NCBI GenBank assembly: GCA_020025175.1
Contig: JAHHSM010000059.1
Span: 1 to 10,376 of the forward strand
Source: Oscillospiraceae bacterium
GTDB lineage: Bacteria > Bacillota > Clostridia > Oscillospirales > Oscillospiraceae
Length of the DNA: 10,376 nucleotides
Reading direction: 5' to 3'
Positions 7,859 through 10,376 of the stretch are shown piece by piece. Position numbers and translations under genes: made by a program. Position 1 is the stretch's first letter. Every line of letters starts with the position of its first letter. A model generated the notes under the pieces. It made no database searches and was not told where the DNA came from. It saw only the letters and a program-made list of their open reading frames with translations.

Positions 7859-8803
7859 TTAGACTTCCTTCTTCGTTTGCTGCTCCATATGCTGGCTCAA
7901 CTGGTTCGTCAGCTCTAGTGCTGCATTATAACCCATATTTTTATGACGATTGTTCATTGTAGCTACTTCGATAATAACCGCCAAATTTCGTCCGGGCTGC
8001 ACAGGAATCGTCAATGTAGGAAGCTCTATTCCCAGGATAGAAACATACTGCTCATCGAGTCCCAGTCGATCATATGCAAATCCATCTTTCCAGTGTTCAA
8101 GATTGATCACCAACTCAATTTGCGATTCCATCTTAACAGCACTCATACCAAACAAACGCCGCACATCAACAACACCAATACCACGTAATTCAATGTAATG
8201 GCGAATTAGTTCCGGCGCAGTGCCAATGAGCGTATTTGACAGGCGACTGATTTCCACGGCATCATCCGCAATAAGACGATGCCCGCGTTTGACAAGTTCA
8301 ATCGCAGTTTCGCTCTTACCTACACCAGAATCCCCCATAATAAGTACACCTTCACCGTATATCTCCATGAGCACACCGTGGCGTGTAATGCATGGTGCCA
8401 AATACCGATTCAAGGCATCGATCATCTGGCTGGTGAAAACAACTGTGGTTTCATCTGTGCGGAGTAATGTACGTCCATGCTCCCGCGCAGCTTCCAGACA
8501 TTCATCGGATGGTTCCATAGCTCTCGATAAAACCAGCGCGGGAATCTCATAAGAAAAGAGTGCAGAGTAGCATGCCTTCCGCTTCTCAGAAGGCAGCCCC
8601 TCTAAATAGGTATGTTCCGCTTTACCCTCAACCTGTAAACGGCGTGGATCAAAATATTCAAAAAAACCAGCATACTGAAGACCTGGCCGATTCACATCAA
8701 CGATAGACAAGGTTGCGGAGTCATAATCATCGCCTTTATTCAAAACTTCCAAGCAAAATTCTTCAACAATTTTTGATAATTTAACGCAACGTTTCTGGGA
8801 CAT
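7859..8803 (-). CDS. hprK: HPr kinase/phosphorylase (HprK)
   Basis: Bifunctional cytoplasmic enzyme that phosphorylates HPr (and Crh) on the regulatory serine when glycolytic intermediates are high, and removes the phosphate when they are low; it is the sensor for CcpA-type carbon catabolite control. It has 314 residues, the usual size. The N-terminal domain is followed by the catalytic domain with RHGVLMEIYG (141-150), Walker A GDSGVGKS (157-164), ADDAVE (179-184), the HprK signature around ELRGIGVVDVRRLFG (205-219) and the C-terminal PVQPGRN (267-273) and NRHKNMGYN (285-293). AAAGGAG lies 8 bases before the ATG. It has its own promoter upstream. No gene for HPr or Crh is in the window, so its protein substrate must be encoded elsewhere. 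Confidence 0.97.
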   Translation of the reverse strand: MSQKRCVKLSKIVEEFCLEVLNKGDDYDSATLSIVDVNRPGLQYAGFFEYFDPRRLQVEGKAEHTYLEGLPSEKRKACYSALFSYEIPALVLSRAMEPSDECLEAAREHGRTLLRTDETTVVFTSQMIDALNRYLAPCITRHGVLMEIYGEGVLIMGDSGVGKSETAIELVKRGHRLIADDAVEISRLSNTLIGTAPELIRHYIELRGIGVVDVRRLFGMSAVKMESQIELVINLEHWKDGFAYDRLGLDEQYVSILGIELPTLTIPVQPGRNLAVIIEVATMNNRHKNMGYNAALELTNQLSQHMEQQTKKEV

Positions 8804-8874
8804 ATTTCATGCTCCTTTCACGCAATACCGCAGAGCCATCATTCTCCGGGTGATTGATATAAAAATACAAATAC

Positions 8875-8903
8875 AGTATATCTTATTTCCTTTCTGTGCG
8901 CAA
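8875..8903 (-). promoter_or_regulatory. Promoter of hprK (and perhaps of the whole cluster)
   Basis: On the minus strand the -35 is TTGCGC (8898-8903) and the -10 is TATACT (8875-8880), separated by exactly 17 bases. The start point would be near 8868, giving a leader of about 65 bases before hprK. It lies just beyond the hairpin that ends the sugar kinase gene, as expected for an independent transcription unit. Confidence 0.6.
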
Positions 8904-8919
8904 GCTATAAAGATGCTGA

Positions 8920-8953
8920 AAGCACTGAGCGTACGATCATACTCTCAGTGCTT
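8920..8953 (-). terminator. Hairpin after the sugar kinase gene, probable weak terminator
   Basis: Perfect 10-base arms AAGCACTGAG (8920-8929) and CTCAGTGCTT (8944-8953) flank a 14-base loop. It begins 13 bases after the kinase stop codon. On the minus strand the stem is followed by a T-containing but interrupted tail (TTCAGCATCTTTAT) rather than a clean T-run, so termination may be incomplete. It separates this gene from the hprK promoter. Confidence 0.6.
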
Positions 8954-8966
8954 CTATGATATCTGT

Positions 8967-9851
8967 TTATTCATTTTTCAACTCGCTTAGGGTAGGAATT
9001 GAATTTGCGGCACCGGATCGAGATACTGCGATTGCCGAAGCTCTTGCTGCCAATTTCAATGCTTCCGGAATTGTTTTTCCACCCAAATAAGCGCTCAAAA
9101 AGAACCCCGTAAATGTATCGCCGGCAGCTGTTGTATCAACAGTTTCGACCGGGATGATATCCTGATCATATACCTTATTATTTTTCAGGCAACAGGATCC
9201 TGCACTGCCGAGCGTCAGCACCACCAGCGCATCTGGATAATGGGCCTTAAACCAGTCCAGAATTTCTTCCTTGGACTCTTTGCCGCTGATTTGGGCACCC
9301 TCCACTTCATTGATAAAGAAAATATCCACTTTGCCCCAGTCACACCCGTCAAGATAGGAATCAAACGGAGACGGATTCAGTACGATTTTCATTCCCTTTT
9401 CATAAGCTTTATCTATGATTTTGTCTAAGTCATTGACTTCGTTCTGCAAAACAACCACATCATCTTTTCCAAAATGCGAGAATACTTCTTCCCGATATGC
9501 TTCACTGATACAGCGATTAGCACCGCCGAACAGAATTATACTATTCTGAGCGTATTTGTCCAGCTGGATAATGGTATGTCCACACAGGCCATCAACTTTG
9601 TTAACGAGTGATGTATCTACGCCGTGCTCACGCAAAACCTGCAGCAGCATTTCTCCATCTGCATCATTGCCCACCTGACCGGCATGATATGTTGGAAGGC
9701 CAGCCTTTACCAAAGCAACAGACTGATTCAAACCTTTTCCACCGGCAAACACATTTCGCTGCGATGAGCTTTGCGTTTCTCCAGGCATGATAATATGATC
9801 TACCTGATAAACATAATCTACATTTAATGATCCAAAGTTTAAGACCTTCAT
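8967..9851 (-). CDS. rbsK: PfkB-family carbohydrate kinase, ribokinase-like
   Basis: ATP-dependent sugar kinase, most like ribokinase (ribose to ribose-5-phosphate), of 294 residues. The N-terminal NFGSLNVDYV carries the sugar-binding N10 and D12. PfkB signature 1 is seen in GGKGLNQ (37-43). NPSP (159-162), NEVE (181-184) and TLGSAG (213-218) follow. Signature 2, DTTAAGDTF (239-247), contains the catalytic base D245; the anion-hole motif is AAGD where most relatives have GAGD. An in-frame start at 9920 would add 23 residues, but it lies upstream of the predicted -35. GGGAGG sits 5 bases before the ATG at 9851, so that start is used. No rbsD, ribose transporter or regulator lies beside it; the true substrate could be another pentose, a nucleoside or another sugar. 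The PfkB family is certain, ribokinase only likely. Confidence 0.88.
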   Translation of the reverse strand: MKVLNFGSLNVDYVYQVDHIIMPGETQSSSQRNVFAGGKGLNQSVALVKAGLPTYHAGQVGNDADGEMLLQVLREHGVDTSLVNKVDGLCGHTIIQLDKYAQNSIILFGGANRCISEAYREEVFSHFGKDDVVVLQNEVNDLDKIIDKAYEKGMKIVLNPSPFDSYLDGCDWGKVDIFFINEVEGAQISGKESKEEILDWFKAHYPDALVVLTLGSAGSCCLKNNKVYDQDIIPVETVDTTAAGDTFTGFFLSAYLGGKTIPEALKLAARASAIAVSRSGAANSIPTLSELKNE

Positions 9852-9856
9852 GATGT

Positions 9857-9862
9857 CCTCCC
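9857..9862 (-). promoter_or_regulatory. Ribosome-binding site deciding the sugar kinase start
   Basis: Reads GGGAGG on the minus strand, 5 bases before the ATG at 9851. It supports the 294-residue protein, which begins directly with the sugar-binding strand. Confidence 0.75.
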
Positions 9863-9881
9863 AGTATTTCATAATGGTTTT

Positions 9882-9910
9882 ACTATAGCAAAGAAAAGAA
9901 TCCGCCGCAA
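9882..9910 (-). promoter_or_regulatory. Promoter of the sugar kinase gene
   Basis: On the minus strand the -35 is TTGCGG (9905-9910), the spacer is 17 bases and the -10 is TATAGT (9882-9887), preceded by TGC, an extended -10. Transcription would start near 9875, leaving a leader of about 24 bases that contains the ribosome site. I see no clear operator in this short leader. Confidence 0.65.
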
Positions 9911-9990
9911 CTATTTCCACCCGCTGCTGTCATACTTTTATCCCTTATTTCTATTTTTTGAGAAAAATCAATTTTTTTCACAAAAATCTC

Positions 9991-10019
9991 TTGCTTTTTT
10001 TTTAACGATATGCTAATAT
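9991..10019 (+). promoter_or_regulatory. Promoter of rpmB with extended -10
   Basis: The -35 is TTGCTT (9991-9996) and the -10 is TAATAT (10014-10019), with a 17-base spacer ending in TATGC, a TGn-extended -10 as found in many Gram-positive promoters. A- and T-tracts at about 9952-9985 resemble an UP element, fitting a strongly expressed ribosomal protein gene. Start expected near 10026, with a leader of about 50 bases. The promoter is divergent from that of the sugar kinase. Confidence 0.65.
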
Positions 10020-10060
10020 ATAAAAGCTGTCTGCATATGTAGGCAAATCAAGGTTCCAGC

Positions 10061-10068
10061 AAGGAGGT
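10061..10068 (+). promoter_or_regulatory. Ribosome-binding site of rpmB
   Basis: AAGGAGGT, a near-perfect match to the 16S rRNA 3' end, is 7 to 8 bases before the ATG at 10076. A GTG at 10067 in the same frame overlaps this site and so cannot be the start. Confidence 0.85.
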
Positions 10069-10075
10069 GCAACGG

Positions 10076-10264
10076 ATGGCTAAGTGCGATTTTTGCGATA
10101 AGGGTGTTACTTTTGGTATTCAGGTTTCCCATTCTCATAGACGTTCCAATCGTCCCTGGAAGCCCAATGTAAAGCGCGTTAAGGCAATTGTTAACGGCAC
10201 GCCTCGCCATGTATATGTTTGTACCCGGTGTTTGCGTTCCGGTAAAGTCACCAGAGCGGTCTAA
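10076..10264 (+). CDS. rpmB: 50S ribosomal protein L28 (bL28), zinc-ribbon form
   Basis: Structural protein of the large ribosomal subunit, 62 residues, basic as expected. It begins MAKCDFC and carries the family pattern SHSHRRSNRPWKPN (18-31), with a conserved basic middle. Two CxxC pairs, C4/C7 and C49/C52 (in CTRC), form a zinc ribbon, so this is the zinc-binding (C+) version; many bacteria also or instead have a cysteine-free version used when zinc is short. The start at 10076 is set by AAGGAGGT; a GTG 9 bases upstream lies inside that site. It is a single-gene unit with its own extended -10 promoter and a strong terminator after the stop, divergent from the sugar kinase gene. Confidence 0.97.
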   Translation: MAKCDFCDKGVTFGIQVSHSHRRSNRPWKPNVKRVKAIVNGTPRHVYVCTRCLRSGKVTRAV

Positions 10265-10278
10265 GTAACAAACATATG

Positions 10279-10308
10279 AAATCCCACTCTTTTGAGTGGG
10301 ATTTTTTT
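10279..10308 (+). terminator. Rho-independent terminator of rpmB
   Basis: An 11-base stem (arms 10279-10289 and 10294-10304, core ATCCCACTC/GAGTGGGAT) with a TTTT loop is followed by a run of seven T (10302-10308). It lies 14 bases after the rpmB stop, a textbook intrinsic terminator. Confidence 0.92.
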
Positions 10309-10326
10309 CTGCCAAATTTTCATAAT

Positions 10327-10351
10327 AAAAATCCACCGGCGTAGCCGGTGG
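10327..10351 (-). terminator. GC-rich hairpin with a T-run on the minus strand, probable terminator of a gene beyond the right edge
   Basis: Arms CCACCGGC (10333-10340) and GCCGGTGG (10344-10351) flank a three-base GTA loop. On the minus strand the stem is followed within one base by TTTTT (10327-10331 on plus), and on the plus strand by TTTT (10352-10355). It could end a convergent minus-strand gene entering from the right, or be a dispersed palindromic repeat of the REP type. With one copy in view I cannot choose. Confidence 0.55.
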
Positions 10352-10376
10352 TTTTACAAAAACGCCTGTAAGGCTC

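Noticed and set aside
9852..9920. Longer N-terminus for the sugar kinase (start at 9920)
   Set aside because: It would require a transcript starting upstream of the clear promoter at 9882-9910, has no ribosome site, and adds residues absent from ribokinases.
9991..10003. T-run read as an intrinsic terminator
   Set aside because: No GC-rich stem precedes it on the plus strand and no plus-strand gene lies upstream; it fits better as the -35 and spacer of the rpmB promoter.
10013..10336. Minus-strand open frame of 107 codons opposite rpmB
   Set aside because: It covers rpmB and its terminator in antisense; the rpmB call is certain from motif, ribosome site, promoter and terminator.
1..10376. 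A hidden defence system, prophage, insertion sequence, CRISPR array or tRNA
   Set aside because: The genes are continuous core functions with short gaps; I saw no transposase, integrase, repeat-spacer pattern or tRNA-like fold in the few gaps available.

Overview
The window looks like chromosomal core sequence from a low-to-moderate GC Gram-positive bacterium of the class Clostridia. The best guess is the Oscillospiraceae/Ruminococcaceae neighbourhood, but I hold the family name loosely. The reasons are strong AGGAGG-type ribosome sites before almost every gene, sigma-A type promoters (one with a TGn-extended -10), and the gene order hprK - murB - rapZ - yvcK(glmR) - whiA - dnaE, which is a Firmicutes/Clostridia signature.

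Layout. Nearly everything is on the minus strand, so transcription runs from right to left. From the right: rpmB (ribosomal protein L28, zinc-ribbon form) is the only plus-strand gene, with its own promoter and a strong terminator. Divergent from it is a PfkB-family sugar kinase (ribokinase-like), with its own promoter and a hairpin after its stop. Then comes hprK behind a clear promoter. After a 163-base gap with a second possible promoter there is a tight cluster: murB, rapZ, yvcK/glmR, whiA, a C_GCAxxG_C_C-family cysteine protein and dnaE. The dnaE gene runs off the left edge with its last residues missing. Gaps inside this cluster are 19 to 37 bases, and one junction overlaps by 11 bases.

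How the genes fit together. HprK reads the glycolytic state and phosphorylates HPr/Crh. GlmR/YvcK and RapZ link carbon state (UDP-sugars, glucosamine-6-phosphate) to cell-wall precursor supply. MurB makes UDP-MurNAc. WhiA is a DNA-binding protein tied to division and chromosome segregation, and DnaE is a replicative polymerase. The cluster therefore joins carbon sensing, wall synthesis and replication. In Bacillus the gene after whiA is crh, an HPr-like target of HprK. Here that place is taken by a small cysteine-rich protein of unknown function, the most unusual thing in the window.

For six genes a longer in-frame start exists, but the ribosome-binding site points to a shorter protein: the cysteine protein, whiA, yvcK, murB, the sugar kinase and rpmB. 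The coordinates given use the shorter, better supported starts. I see no insertion sequence, prophage, CRISPR array, tRNA or rRNA, and no clearly new multi-gene system.
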